Assembly (NCBI RefSeq): GCF_932526225.1
Contig: NC_064046.1
Span: 14,893,408 to 14,957,407 of the forward strand
DNA: 64,000 bases
Source: Nematostella vectensis
Taxonomy: Eukaryota; Cnidaria; Anthozoa; Actiniaria; Edwardsiidae
Reading direction: 5' to 3'
Part shown: positions 10,238 to 24,016 of the stretch, piece after piece
Numbering within the stretch: the stretch's first letter is position 1
Layout: each line of letters begins with the position of its first letter
The notes under the pieces: model-generated
Told to the model about the DNA's origin: nothing
What the model saw: only the letters and a program-made list of their open reading frames with translations
Database searches by the model: none
Program-made: the position numbers and the translations under genes

Positions 10238-11079
10238 GTCAATCAACAGAATTGCATGATAACCTTGAATATATTGAATAAAGGACTGCAAAAAAACATC
10301 TTTTGTACTAGTTGCTTGAATTGACCCTTGGCTATTTTTAGCTGAATTCCCTCCCCCTCTAAAAAAGAAAATAATAATAATAATAGAACAAAACTAAAAA
10401 GAAAACAAACACAGCAGAGACCCCCACCAACAATTTTGATTTTTTTTTACTTTCCTTTAAAGGGGGAGTGTCATGTTTAAGAGATTTGCAATAGCTATAG
10501 AGCCCTGACACAATGAACTTCAGTGAAATTCTAATACTGACTTATAAGATTTTGGTACATGTGGGAGACTTTAAACAAAACAAAAAAAATGACCACAAAC
10601 TGTCCATTAACATAGTTTTCAATATAATATTGCATATTATTTAATAAGGTTTTGACAGCTTTTAAAAAGTTCAACTGTTTGTAGACACTTAAAAGCCTGC
10701 AATAAACACTGACTCCAGACATGTGCAGTACTATGCTGCTGCCCCTTTAAAGTAAAATACAGCTTTACTTAGTCAGCGTAGACAATTTTGCGGATTTTGT
10801 TAATATTCTAATATGAATATGTCAATATTCTCCCCCTTTACGTCTTTATTTCTATTTATTTTATGCTTTTCACATGATACCAAAACAGCGTCTTTTTTCT
10901 TCGCTAATTTGATGTCATGTACACAATAAAAGAGATGCGCCCGTGCGCATGGCGAGTCCCCAAGGGACCCAAGACGCCCAAATAGACCTTTATTTTTTGT
11001 CATCCACAATCTCGGCGAGCTGTGCGTGGCGTAACCGTTTTACAGGCCTGGGATCCTGGTTATTGTCCTCCCCATTAAT

Positions 11080-11081
11080 GC
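11080..11081. other. 284-bp deletion junction (unit 6)
   Basis: Identical junction to unit 2, implying descent from one event. Confidence 0.9.
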
Positions 11082-11797
11082 TTGCTAGATTTATTGATTA
11101 TATGTATTCAATTTGTTCCTAGGAAGTTAACAAGAAACACAAAGCAAAGAGTTTGAGGAAGTAAACAAGTATGTGAACTTTAATGTTCTATTTGAAGGTG
11201 TGCACTTTGTACAGGGAAGCATACATAGAATGCTTAACTGGTGGAGAGGGAAGAGGTAAAAGTTTATTGAGCATAATTTCAACAATAGCAGGGGGAAGGT
11301 AGGGGCACTCTCTTCATACAATATTGCAGTTGTTACCTATTATCAAATAAGTTTGTAAGATGTCTTTGTTTATTAAGCAAGGTCTATTTCTGAGACAAGC
11401 AAACTCAAGTAAGAGCTGTTGAAATAACAGGTGAGTGTTAAAAGAAAAACAATTGTCTGATTAGAAAACTACTGTAGATTCCTTTGCACCAAAATAAGAA
11501 CAAACTTTATTTTGTTTGTTATTTATGAGGAACGAGATGAGCTCTACAAAGCCATAAAGAAATATGTATTGCTCATCTAAATTATACAAGTAAATAATAA
11601 TATTAAAAAAGAGCTACTGTAAGTAATTAGAGTGGTTTTCATTAACCCGTGAAACAAAGTTTGATAGTTAAACGGTAATAGTTAGTAAAACACAAAAAAG
11701 TACAATAGAATCAGATCACCACAAAGTGTAATACGCTAAAGCGTAGTTCACGGGTTAATGAAGGTTTTGACATTTCAACCTTACATCCACATGAAAG

Positions 11798-13813
11798 TAA
11801 TGCCTAATATCGAGTGCACTACAGTAAGTGTTTTGCAGTCAAGTTGTTTTCTGTTAGTAGGTAAAAAATTATTCTAAATAATAGTAATCATAGCTATGGT
11901 CACCACTTACACATATAGAACTTTTAATGAAAAGAAAGAAAAAAAAAATATATATATATATGCAGTCAATCAACAGAATTGCATGATAACCTTGAATATA
12001 TTGAATAAAGGACTGCAAAAAAACAGCTTTTGTACTAGTTGCTTGAACTGACCCTTGGCTATTTTTAGCTGAATTCCCCTCCCCCTCTAAAAAAGAAAAT
12101 AATAATAATAATAATAGAACAAAACTAAAAAGAAAACAAACACAACAGAGACCCCGACCAACAATTTTGATTTTTTTTACTTTCCTTTAAAAGGGGAGTG
12201 TCATGGTTAAAAGATTTGCAATAGCTCTAGAGCCCTGACACAATGAACTTCAGTGAAATTCTAATACTGACTTATGAGCTTTTGGAACATGTGGGAGACT
12301 TTAAACAAAACAAAAAAAAAAATGACCACAAACTGTCCATTAACATAGTTTTCAATATAATATTGCATATTATTTAATAAGGTATTGACAGCTTTTAAAA
12401 AGTTCAACTGTTTGTAGACACTTAAAAGCCTACAATAAACACTGACTCCAGACATGCGCAGTACTATGCTGCTGCCCCTTTAAAGTAAAATACGGCTTTA
12501 CTTAGTCAGCGTAGACAATATTGCGGATTTTGTCGATATTCTAATATAAATATGTCAATATTCTCCCCCCTTACGTCTTTATTTTTATTTATTTTATGCT
12601 TTTCACATGATACTAAAACAGCGTCTTTTTTCTTCGCTAATTTGATGTCATGTACACAATAAAAGAGATGCGCCCGTGCGCATGGCGAGTCTCCAAGGGA
12701 CCCAAGACGCCCAAATAGACCTCTATTTTTTTGTCATCCACAATCTAGGCGAGCTGTGCGTGGCGTAACCGTATTACAGGCCTGGGATCCTGGTTATTGT
12801 ACTCCCCATTAATGCGCGGGTTGGGATAACCTTGCAAGAGTGTTGTACAGCATATTCGCTCGGAAATATCGGTGCTTGGGGCCTTCGGGTTCTTTACAGC
12901 CTTCCGTAAAAGCCTTGTGCTGCCATACCGATTGGGTAATCCGTATGTATGGTTTCCGTTTTGTTCTTCAGACCGGGTTCGATCCCAGGCCAATGGGCTT
13001 TTTTTTTTAGTTCGTTTTTTTTTCTTTGTGCTGGACCCCCTTAATCCTGATAGGTTTTGCGCAAAAATAATAAAAAAAAGTGAGTTTGCAAAATAAGCTT
13101 GCTAGATTTATTGATTATATGTATTCAATTTGTTCCTAGGAAGTTAACAAAAAACACAAAGCAAAAAGTTTGAGGAAGTAAACAAGTATGTGAACTTTAA
13201 TGTTCTATTTAAAGGGGCGCATTTTGTACAGGGAAGCATACATAGAATGCTTAACTGGTGGAGAGGGGAGAGGTAACAGTTTATTGAGCATAATTTCAAC
13301 AATAGCAGGGGGAAGAGAGGGGCACTCTCTTCATACAATATTGCAGTTGTTATCTATTATTAAATAAGTTTTTAACATGTCTTTGTTTATTAAACAAGGT
13401 CTATTTCTGAGACAAGCAAACTCAAGTAAGGCTGTTGAAATAACAGGTGAGTGTTAAAAGAAAAAGAATTATCTGATTAGAAAACTACTGTAGATTTCTT
13501 TGCAGCAAAATAAGAACAAACTTCATTTCGTTTGTTATTTTTGAGGAACGAGATGAGCTCTACAAGGCCAAGAAGAAATATGTATTGCTCATCTAAATTA
13601 TACAAGTAAATAATAATATTAAAAAAGAATTACTGTAAGTAATTAGAGTGGTTTTCATTAACCCGTGAAACAAAGTGTGATAATTAAACGGTAATAGTTA
13701 GTAAAACACAAAAAAGAACAATAGAATCAGATCACAACAAAGTGTAATACGCTAAAGCGTAGTTCACGGGTTAATGAAGTTTTTGACATTTCAACCTTAC
13801 ATCCTTATGAAAG
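11798..13813 (+). repeat. Satellite unit 7 (mixed lineage, 2,016 bp)
   Basis: Front resembles unit 27 ('accccgaccaac', 'ttttggaacatg'). Rear has lineage G/H traits ('aggccaagaag', 'catttcgtttg'). The second hairpin has GTCTC in place of GTCCC, which still pairs through a G-U. B-box core intact. The TTAA-flanked element is at 13662-13770. Confidence 0.97.
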
Positions 13814-15900
13814 TAATGCCTAATATCGAGTGCCCTAAAGTAAGTGTTTTGCAGTGAAGTTGTTTTCTGTTAGTAGGTAAAAAATTATTCTAAATAATAG
13901 TAATTATAGCTATGGTCACCACTTACACATATAGCACTTGTAATGAAAAGAAAGAAAAAATATATATATGCAGTCAAACAACAGAATTGCATGATAACCT
14001 TGAATATATTGAATAAAGGACTGCAAAAAAACAGCTTTTGTACTAGTTGCTTGAACTGACCCTTGGCTATTTTTAGCTGAATTCCCCTCCCCCTCTAAAA
14101 AATAAAATAATAATAATGATAGAACAAAACTAAAAAGGAAACAAACACAGCCGAGACCCCCACCAACAATTTTGATTTTTTTTTTACTTTCCTTTAAAGG
14201 GGGAGTGTCATGGTTAAGAGATTTGCAATAGCTCTAGAGCCCTGACACAATGAACTTCAGTGAAATTCTAATACTGACTTATGAGCTTTTGGTACATGTG
14301 GGAGACTTTAAACAAAACAAAAAAAATGACCACAAACTGTCCATTAACATAGTTTTCAATATAATATTGCATATTATTTAATAAGATATTGACAGCTTTT
14401 AAAAAGTTCAACTGTTTGTAGACACTTAAAAGCCTACAATAATCACTGACTCCAGACATGCGCAGTACTATGCTGCTGCCCCTTTAAAGTAAAATACAGC
14501 TTTACTTAGTCAGCGTAGACAATATTGCGGATTTTGTCAATATTCTAATATGAAGATGTCAATATTCTCCCCCCTTACGTCTTTATTTCTATTTATTTTA
14601 TGATTTTCACATGATACCAAAACAGCGTCTTTTTTCTTCGCTAATTTGATGTTATGTACACAATAAAAGAGATGCGCCCGTGCGCATGGCGAGTCCCCAA
14701 GGGACCCAAGACGCCCAAATAGACCTCTATTTTTTGTCATCCACAATCTCGGCGAGCTGTGCGTGGCGTAACCGTATTACAGGCCTGGGATCCTGGTTAT
14801 TGTCCTCCCCATTAATGCGCGGGTTGGGATAACCTTGCAAGAGTGTTGTACAGCATATTCGCTCGGAAATATCGGTGCTTGGGGCCTTCGGGTTCTTTAC
14901 AGCCTTCCGTAAAAGCCTTGTGCTGCCATACCGATTGGGTAATCCGTATGTATGGTTTCCGTTTTCTTCTTCAGACCGGGTTCGATCCAAGGCCAATGAG
15001 CTTTTTTTTTAGTTCGTTTTTTTTTCTTTGTGCTGGACAACCCCTTAATCCTGATAGGTTTTGAGCAAAAATAATAAAAAAAAAGTGAGTTTGCAAAATA
15101 AGCTTGCTAGATTTATTGATTATATGTATTCAATTTGTTCCTAGGAAGTTAACAAAAAACAAAAAGCAAAGAGTTTGAGGAAGTAAACAAGTATGTGAAC
15201 TTTAATGTTCTATTTGAAGGGGTGCATTTTGTACAGGGAAGCATACATAGAATGCTTAACTGGTGGAGAGGGAAGAGGTAAAAGTTTATTGAGCATAATT
15301 TCAACAATAGCAGGGGGAAGAGAGGGGCACTCTCTTCATACAATATTGCAGTTGTTACCTATTATTAAATAAGTTTGTAACGTGTCTTTGTTTATTAAGC
15401 AAGGTCTATTTCTACATCATACAAAATTGCAGTTGTTACCTATTATTGAATAAGTTTGTAACATTTCTTTGTTTATTAAGCAAGGTCTATTTCTGAGACA
15501 AGCAAACTCAAGTAAGGCTGTTGAAATAACAGGTGAGTGTTAAAAGAAAAACAATTATCTGATTAGAAAACTACTGTAGATTCCTTTGCACCAAAATAAG
15601 AACAAACTTCATTTTGTTTGTTATTTATGAGGAACGAGATGAGCCCTACAAAGCCATAAAGAAATATGTATTGCTCATCTAAATTATACAAGTAAATAAT
15701 AATATTAAAAAAAGAACTACTTTAAGTAATTAGAGTGGTTTTCATTAACCCGTGAAACAAAGTGTGATAGTTAAACGGTAATAGTTAGTAAAACACAAAA
15801 AAGTACAATAGAATCAGATCACCACAAAGTGTAATACGCTAAAGCGTAGTTCACGGGTTAATGAAGGTTTTGACATTTCAACCTTACATCCACATGAAAG
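13814..15900 (+). repeat. Satellite unit 8 (2,087 bp, with 81-bp block)
   Basis: Front resembles unit 3. Contains the 81-bp duplication (15414-15494), with 'attgaataag' and 'acatttc' variants shared only with unit 9. B-box core GTTCGATCC intact but followed by AAGG. The TTAA-flanked element is at 15749-15857. Confidence 0.97.
15414..15494 (+). repeat. 81-bp internal tandem duplication (unit 8)
   Basis: A second, slightly diverged copy of the segment 'catacaatattgcag...ctatttct' directly follows the first (period 81 bp). Differences include 'acaaaattg', 'attgaataag' and 'acatttc'. Confidence 0.93.
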
Positions 15901-17994
15901 TAATGCCTAATATCGAGTGCCCTACAGTAAGTGTTTTGCAGTCAAGTTGTTTTCTGTTAGTAGTTAAAAAATTATTCTAAATAATAGTAATCATAGCTAT
16001 GGTCACCACTTACACATATAGAACTTGTAATGAAAAGAAAGAAAAAAAAATATATATATATATGCAGTCAATCAACAGAATTGCATGATAACCTTGAATA
16101 TATTGAATAAAGGACTGCAAAAAAACATCTTTTGTACTAGTTGCTTGAATTGACCCTTGGCTATTTTTAGCTGAATTCCCCTCCCCCTCTAAAAAAGAAA
16201 ATAATAATAATAATAGAACAAAACTAAAAAGAAAACAAACACAACAGAGACCCCCACCAACAATTTTGATTTTTTTTACTTTCCTTTAAAAGGGGAGTGT
16301 CATGGTTAAGAGATTTGCAATAGCTCTAGAGCCCTGACACAATGAACTTCAGTGAAATTTTAATACTGACTTATGAGCTTTTGGTACATGTGGGAGACTT
16401 TAAACAAAATAAAAAAAAATGACCACAAACTGTCAATTAACATAGTTTTCAATATAATATTGCATATTATTTAATAAGGTATTGACAGCTTTTAAAAAGT
16501 TCAACTGTTTGTTGACACTTAAAAGCCTACAATAATCACTGACTCCAGACATGCGCAGTACTATGCTGCTGCTCCTTTAAAGTAAAATACAGCTTTACTT
16601 AGTCAGCGTAGACAATATTGCGGATTTTGTCAATATTCTAATATGAAGATGTCAATATTCTCCCCCCTTACGTCTTTATTTCTATTTATTTTATGATTTT
16701 CACATGATACCAAAACAGCGTCTTTTTTCTTCGCTAATTTGATGTCATGTACACAATAAAAGAGATGCGCCCGTTCGCATGGCGATTCCCCAAGGGACCC
16801 AAGACGCCCAAATAGACCTCTATTTTTTGTCATCCACAATCTCGGCGAGCTGTGCGTGGCGTAACCGTATTACAGGCCTGGGATCCTGGTTATTGTCCTC
16901 CCCATTAATGCGCGGGTTGGGATAACCTTGCAAGAGTGTTGTACAGCATATTCGCTCGGAAATATCGGTGCTTGGGGCCTTCGGGTTCTTTACAGCCTTC
17001 CGTAAAAGCCTTGTGCTGCCATACCGATTGGGTAATCCGTATGTATGGTTTCCGTTTCGTTCTTCAGACCGGGTTCGATCCCAGGCCAATGAGCTTTTTT
17101 TTTAGTTCGTTTTTTTTTCTTTGTGCTAAACAAACCCGTTAATCCTGATAGGTTTTGAGCAAAAATAATAAAAAAAAAGTGAGTTTGCAAAATAAGCTTG
17201 CTAGATTTATTGATTATATGTATTCAATTTGTTCCTAGGAAGTTAACAAAAAACAAAAAGCAAAGAGTTTGAGGAAGTAAACAAGTATGTGAACTTTAAT
17301 GTTCTATTTGAAGGGGTGCATTTTGTACAGGGAAGCATACATAGAATGCTTAACTGGTGGAGAGGGAAGAGGTAAAAGTTTATTGAGCATAATTTCAACA
17401 ATAGCAGGGGGAAGAGAGGGGCACTCTCTTCATACAATATTGCAGTTGTTACCTATTATTAAATAAGTTTGTAACGTGTCTTTGTTTATTAAGCAAGGTC
17501 TATTTCTACATCATACAAAATTGCAGTTGTTACCTATTATTGAATAAGTTTGTAACATTTCTTTGTTTATTAAGCAAGGTCTATTTCTGAGACAAGCAAA
17601 CTCAAGTAAGGCTGTTGAAATAACAGGTGAGTGTTAAAAGAAAAACAATTATCTGATTAGAAAACTACTGTAGATTCCTTTGCACCAAAATAAGAACAAA
17701 CTTCATTTTGTTTGTTATTTATGAGGAACGAGATGAGCCCTACAAAGCCATAAAGAAATATGTATTGCTCATCTAAATTATACAAGTAAATAATAATATT
17801 AAAAAAAGAACTACTTTAAGTAATTAGAGTGGTTTTCATTAACCCGTGAAACAAAGTGTGATAGTTAAACGGTAATAGTTAGTAAAACACAAAAAAGTAC
17901 AATAGAATCAGATCACCACAAAGTGTAATACGCTAAAGCGTAGTTCACGGGTTAATGAAGGTTTTGACATTTCAACCTTACATCCACATGAAAG
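15901..17994 (+). repeat. Satellite unit 9 (lineage C front, 2,094 bp, with 81-bp block)
   Basis: Rear half matches unit 8 at a constant 2,094-bp offset, including the variant 81-bp block (17508-17588). The hairpin region has the stem-weakening lineage C changes. B-box intact. The TTAA-flanked element is at 17843-17951. Confidence 0.97.
17508..17588 (+). repeat. 81-bp internal tandem duplication (unit 9)
   Basis: Same block and same private differences as in unit 8, at an offset of 2,094 bp, so it was copied with the whole unit. Confidence 0.93.
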
Positions 17995-20005
17995 TAATGC
18001 CTAATATCGAGTGCCCTACAGTAAGTGTTTTGCAGTCAAGTTGTTTTCTGTTAGTAGTTAAAAAATTATTATAAATAATAGTAATCATAGCTATGGTCAC
18101 CACTTACACATATAGAACTTGTAATGAAAAGAAAGAAAAAAATATATATATATATATGCAGTCAATCAACAGAATTGCATGATAACCTTGAATATATTGA
18201 AAAAAGGACTGCAAAAAAACATCTTTTGTACTAGTTGCTTGAATTGACCCTTGGCTATTTTTAGCTGAATTCCCCTCCCCCTCTAAAAAAGAAAATAATA
18301 ATAATAATAGAACAAAACTAAAAAGAAAACAAACACAACAGAGACCCCCACCAACAATTTTGATTTTTTTCACTTTCCTTTAAAAGGGGAGTGTCATGGT
18401 TAAGAGATTTGCAATAGCTCTAGAGCCCTGACACAATGAACTTCAGTGAAATTTTAATACTGACTTATGAGCTTTTGGTACATGTGGGAGACTTTAAACA
18501 AAATAAAAAAAAATGACCACAAACTGTCAATTAACATAGTTTTCAATATAATATTGCATATTATTTAATAAGGTATTGACAGCTTTTAAAAAGTTCAACT
18601 GTTTGTTGACACTTAAAAGCCTACAATAATCACTGACTCCAGACATGCGCAGTACTATGCTGCTGCCCCTTTAAAGTAAAATACAGCTTTACTTAGTCAG
18701 CGTAGACAATATTGCGGATTTTGTCAATATTCTAATATGAAGATGTCAATATTCTCCCCCCTTACGTCTTTATTTCTATTTATTTTATGATTTTCACATG
18801 ATACCAAAACAGCGTCTTTTTTCTTCGCTAATTTGATGTCATGTACACAATAAAAGAGATGCGCCCGTTCGCATGGCGATTCCCCAAGGGACCCAAGACG
18901 CCCAAATAGACCTCTATTTTTTGTCATCCACAATCTCGGCGAGCTGTGCGTGGCGTAACCGTATTACAGGCCTGGGATCCTGGTTATTGTCCTCCCCATT
19001 AATGCGCGGGTTGGGATAACCTTGCAAGAGTGTTGTACAGCATATTCGCTCGGAAATATCGGTGCTTGGGGCCTTCGGGTTCTTTACAGCCTTCCGTAAA
19101 AGCCTTGTGCTGCCATACCGATTGGGTAATCCGTATGTATGGTTTCCGTTTCGTTCTTCAGACCGGGTTCGATCCCAGGCCAATGAGCTTTTTTTTCAGT
19201 TCGTTTTGTTTTCTTTGTGCTGGACAACCCCATAATCCTGATAGGTTTTGCGCAAAAATAATAAAAAAAAGTGAGTTTGCAAAATAAGCTTGCTAGATTT
19301 ATTGATTATATGTATTCAATTTGTTCCTAGGAAGTTAACAAAAAACACAAAGCAAAGAGTTTGAGGAAGTAAACAAGTATGTGAACTTTAATGTTCTATT
19401 TGAAGGGGTGCATTTTGTACAGGGAAGCATACATAGAATGCTTAACTGGTGGAGAGGGAAGAGGTAAAAGTTTATTGAGCATAATTTCAACAATAGCAGG
19501 GGGAGGGGTGGGGCACACTCTTCATACAAAATTGCTTTTGTTACCTATTTTTAAATAAGTTTGTAACATGTCTTTGTTTATTAAGCAAGGTCTATTTCTG
19601 AGACAAGCAAACTCAAGTAAGGCTGTTGAAATAACAGGTGAGTGTTAAAAGAAAAACAATTATCTGATTAGAAAACTACTGTAGATTCCTTTGCACCAAA
19701 ATAAAAACAAACTTCATTTTGTTTGTTATTTATGAGGAACGAGATGAGCTCTACAAAGCCATAAAGAAATATGTATTGCTCATCTAAATTATACAAGTAA
19801 ATAATAATGTTAAAAAAAGAACTACTGTAAGTAATTAGAGTGGTTTTCATTAACCCGTGAAACAAAGTGTGATAGTTAAACGGTAATAGTTAGTAAAACA
19901 CAAAAAAGTACAATAGAATCAGATCATCATAAAGTGTAATACGCTAAAGCGTAGTTCACGGGTTAATGAAGGTTTTGACATTTCAACCTTACATCCACAT
20001 GAAAG
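17995..20005 (+). repeat. Satellite unit 10 (lineage C front, D rear, 2,011 bp)
   Basis: Front matches unit 9; the purine patch has the lineage D form, so the unit looks mosaic. No 81-bp block. B-box intact. The TTAA-flanked element is at 19854-19962. Confidence 0.97.
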
Positions 20006-22010
20006 TAATGCCTAATATCGAGTGCCCTACAGTAAGTGTTTTGCAGTCAAGTTGTTTTCTGTTAGTAGGTAAAAAATATTCTAAATAATAGTAATCATAG
20101 CTATGGTCACCACTTACACATATAGAACTTGTAATGAAAAGAAAGAAAATATATATATATATATATGCAGTCAATCAACAGAATTGCATGATAACCTTGA
20201 ATATATTGAATAAAGGACTGCAAAAAAACATCTTTTGTACTAGTTGCTTGAATTGACCCTTGGCTATTTTTAGCTGAATTCCCCTCCCCCTCTAAAAAAG
20301 AAAATAATAATAATAATAGAACAAAACTAAAAAGAAAACAAACACAACAGAGACCCCCACCAACAATTTTGATTTTTTTTACTTTCCTTTAAAGGGGGAG
20401 TGTCATGTTTAAGAGATTTGCAATAGCTCTAGAGCCCTGACACAATGAACTTCAGTGAAATTCTAATACTGACTTATGAGCTTTTGGTACATGTGGGAGA
20501 CTTTAAACAAAACAAAAAAAATGACCACAAACTGTCCATTAACATAGTTTTCATTATAATATTGCATATTATTTAATAAGGTATTGACAGCTTTTAAAAA
20601 TTCAACTGTTTGTAGACACTTAAAAGCCTACAATAAACACTGACTCCAGACATGTGCAGTACTATGCTGCTGCCCCTTTAAAGTAAAATACAGCTTTACT
20701 TAGTCAGCGTAGACAAAATTGCGGATTTTGTCAATATTCTAATATGAAGATGTCAATATTCTCCCCCCTTACGTCTTTATTTCTATTTATTTTATGATTT
20801 TCACATGATACCAAAACAGCGTCTTTTTTCTTCGCTAATTTGATGTCATGTACACAATAAAAGAGATGCGCCCGTGCGCATGGCGAGTCCCCAAGGGACC
20901 CAAGACGCCCAAATAGACCTCTATTTTTTGTCATCCACAATCTCGGCGAGCTGTGCGTGGCGTAACCGTATTACAGGCCTGGGATCCTGGTTATTGTCCT
21001 CCCCATTAATGCGCGGGTTGGGATAACCTTGCAAGAGTGTTGTACAGCATATTCGCTCGGAAAAATCGGTGCTTGGGGCCTTCGGGTTCTTTACAGCCTT
21101 CCGTAAAAGCCTTGTGCTGCCATACCGATTGGGTAATCCGTATGTATGGTTTCCGTTTTGTTCTTCAGACCGGGTTCGATCCAAGGCCAATGAGCTTTTT
21201 TTCAGTTCGTTTTGTTTTCTTTGTGCTGGACAACCCCTTAATCCTGATAGGTTTTGCGCAAAAATAATAAAAAAAAGTGAGTTTGCAAAATAAGCTTGCT
21301 AGATTTATTGATTATATGTATTCAATTTGTTCCTAGGAAGTTAACAAAAAACACAAAGCAAAGAGTTTGAGGAAGTTAACAAGTATGTGAACTTTAATGT
21401 TCTATTTGAAGGGGTGCATTTTGTACAGGGAAGCATACATAGAATGCTTAACTGGTGGAGAGGGAAGAGGTAAAAGTTTATTGAGCATAATTTCAACAAT
21501 AGCAGGGGGAGGGGTGGGGCACACTCTTCATACAAAATTGCAGTTCTTACCTATTATTAAATAAGTTTGTAACATGTCTTTGTTTATTAAGCAAGGTCTA
21601 TTTCTGAGACAAGCAAACTCAAGTAAGGCTGTTGAAATAACAGGTGAGTGTTAAAAGAAAAACAATTATCTGATTAGAAAACTACTGTAGATTCCTTTGC
21701 ACCAAAATAAGAACAAACTTCATTTTGTTTGTTATTTATGAGGAACGAGATGAGCTCTACAAAGCCATAAAGAAATATGTATTGCTCATCTAAATTATAC
21801 AAGTAAATAATAATGTTAAAAAAGAACTACTGTAAGTAATTAGAGTGGTTTTCATTAACCCGTGAAACAAAGTGTGATAGTTAAACGGTAATAGTTAGTA
21901 AAACACAAAAAAGTACAATAGAATCAGATCATCATAAAGTGTAATACGCTAAAGCGTAGTTCACGGGTTAATGAAGGTTTTGACATTTCAACCTTACATC
22001 CACATGAAAG
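20006..22010 (+). repeat. Satellite unit 11 (lineage D, 2,005 bp)
   Basis: Very close to unit 12. B-box core intact, followed by AAGG; purine patch in lineage D form. The TTAA-flanked element is at 21859-21967. Confidence 0.97.
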
Positions 22011-24016
22011 TAATGCCTAATATCGAGTGCCCTACAGTAAGTGTTTTGCAGTCAATTTGTTTTCTGTTAGTAGGTAAAAAATATTCTAAATAATAGTAAT
22101 CATAGCTATGGTCACCACTTACACATATAGAACTTGTAATGAAAAGAAAGAAAATATATATATATATATATGCAGTCAATCAACAGAATTGCATGATAAC
22201 CTTGAATATATTGAATAAAGGACTGCAAAAAAACATCTTTTGTACTAGTTGCTTGAATTGACCCTTGGCTATTTTTAGCTGAATTCCCCTCCCCCTCTAA
22301 AAAAGAAAATAATAATAATAATAGAACAAAACTAAAAAGAAAACAAACACAACAGAGACCCCCACCAACAATTTTGATTTTTTTTACTTTCCTTTAAAGG
22401 GGGAGTGTCATGTTTAAGAGATTTGCAATAGCTCTAGAGCCCTGACACAATGAACTTCAGTGAAATTCTAATACTGACTTATGAGCTTTTGGTACATGTG
22501 GGAGACTTTAAACAAAACAAAAAAAATGACCACAAACTGTCCATTAACATAGTTTTCATTATAATATTGCATATTATTTAATAAGGTATTGACAGCTTTT
22601 AAAAATTCAACTGTTTGTAGACACTTAAAAGCCTACAATAAACACTGACTCCAGACATGTGCAGTACTATGCTCCTGCCCCTTTAAAGTAAAATACAGCT
22701 TTACTTAGTCAGCGTAGACAAAATTGCGGATTTTGTCAATATTCTAATATGAAGATGTCAATATTCTCCCCCCTTACGTCTTTATTTCTATTTATTTTAT
22801 GATTTTCACATGATACCAAAACAGCGTCTTTTTTCTTCGCTAATTTGATGTCATGTACACAATAAAAGAGATGCGCCCGTGCGCATGGCGAGTCCCCAAG
22901 GGACCCAAGACGCCCAAATAGACCTCTATTTTTTGTCATCCACAATCTCGGCGAGCTGTGCGTGGCGTAACCGTATTACAGGCCTGGGATCCTGGTTATT
23001 GTCCTCCCCATTAATGCGCGGGTTGGGATAACCTTGCAAGAGTGTTGTACAGCATATTCGCTCGGAAATATCGGTGCTTGGGGCCTTCGGGTTCTTTACA
23101 GCCTTCCGTAAAAGCCTTGTGCTGCCATACCGATTGGGTAATCCGTATGTATGGTTTCCGTTTTGTTCTTCAGACCGGGTTCGATCCAAGGCCAATGAGC
23201 TTTTTTTCAGTTCGTTTTGTTTTCTTTGTGCTGGACAACCCCTTAATCCTGATAGGTTTTGCGCAAAAATAATAAAAAAAAGTGAGTTTGCAAAATAAGC
23301 TTGCTAGATTTATTGATTATATGTATTCAATTTGTTCCTAGGAAGTTAACAAAAAACACAAAGCAAAGAGTTTGAGGAAGTTAACAAGTATGTGAACTTT
23401 AATGTTCTATTTGAAGGGGTGCATTTTGTACAGGGAAGCATACATAGAATGCTTAACTGGTGGAGAGGGAAGAGGTAAAAGTTTATTGAGCATAATTTCA
23501 ACAATAGCAGGGGGAGGGGTGGGGCACACTCTTCATACAAAATTGCAGTTCTTACCTATTATTAAATAAGTTTGTAACATGTCTTTGTTTATTAAGCAAG
23601 GTCTATTTCTGAGACAAGCAAACTCAAGTAAGGCTGTTGAAATAACAGGTGAGTGTTAAAAGAAAGACAATTATCTGATTAGAAAACTACTGTAGATTCC
23701 TTTGCACCAAAATAAGAACAAACTTCATTTTTTTTGTTATTTATGAGGAACGAGATGAGCTCTACAAAGCCATAAAGAAATATGTATTGCTCATCTAAAT
23801 TATACAAGTAAATAATAATATTAAAAAAGAATTACTGTAAGTAATTAGAGTGGTTTTCATTAACCCGTGAAACAAAGTGTGATAGTTAAACGGTAATAGT
23901 TAGTAAAACACAAAAAAAGAACAATAGAATCAGATCACAACAAAGTGTAATACGCTAAAGCGTAGTTCACGGGTTAATGAAGGTTTTGACATTTCAACCT
24001 TACATCCACATGAAAG
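22011..24016 (+). repeat. Satellite unit 12 (lineage D front, H-like rear, 2,006 bp)
   Basis: Matches unit 11 for most of its length. From about 23820 it has lineage G/H variants ('aagaattactg', 'gatcacaac', an extra A in the A-run), which suggests a conversion or crossover breakpoint. The TTAA-flanked element is at 23864-23973 (110 bp). Confidence 0.97.
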
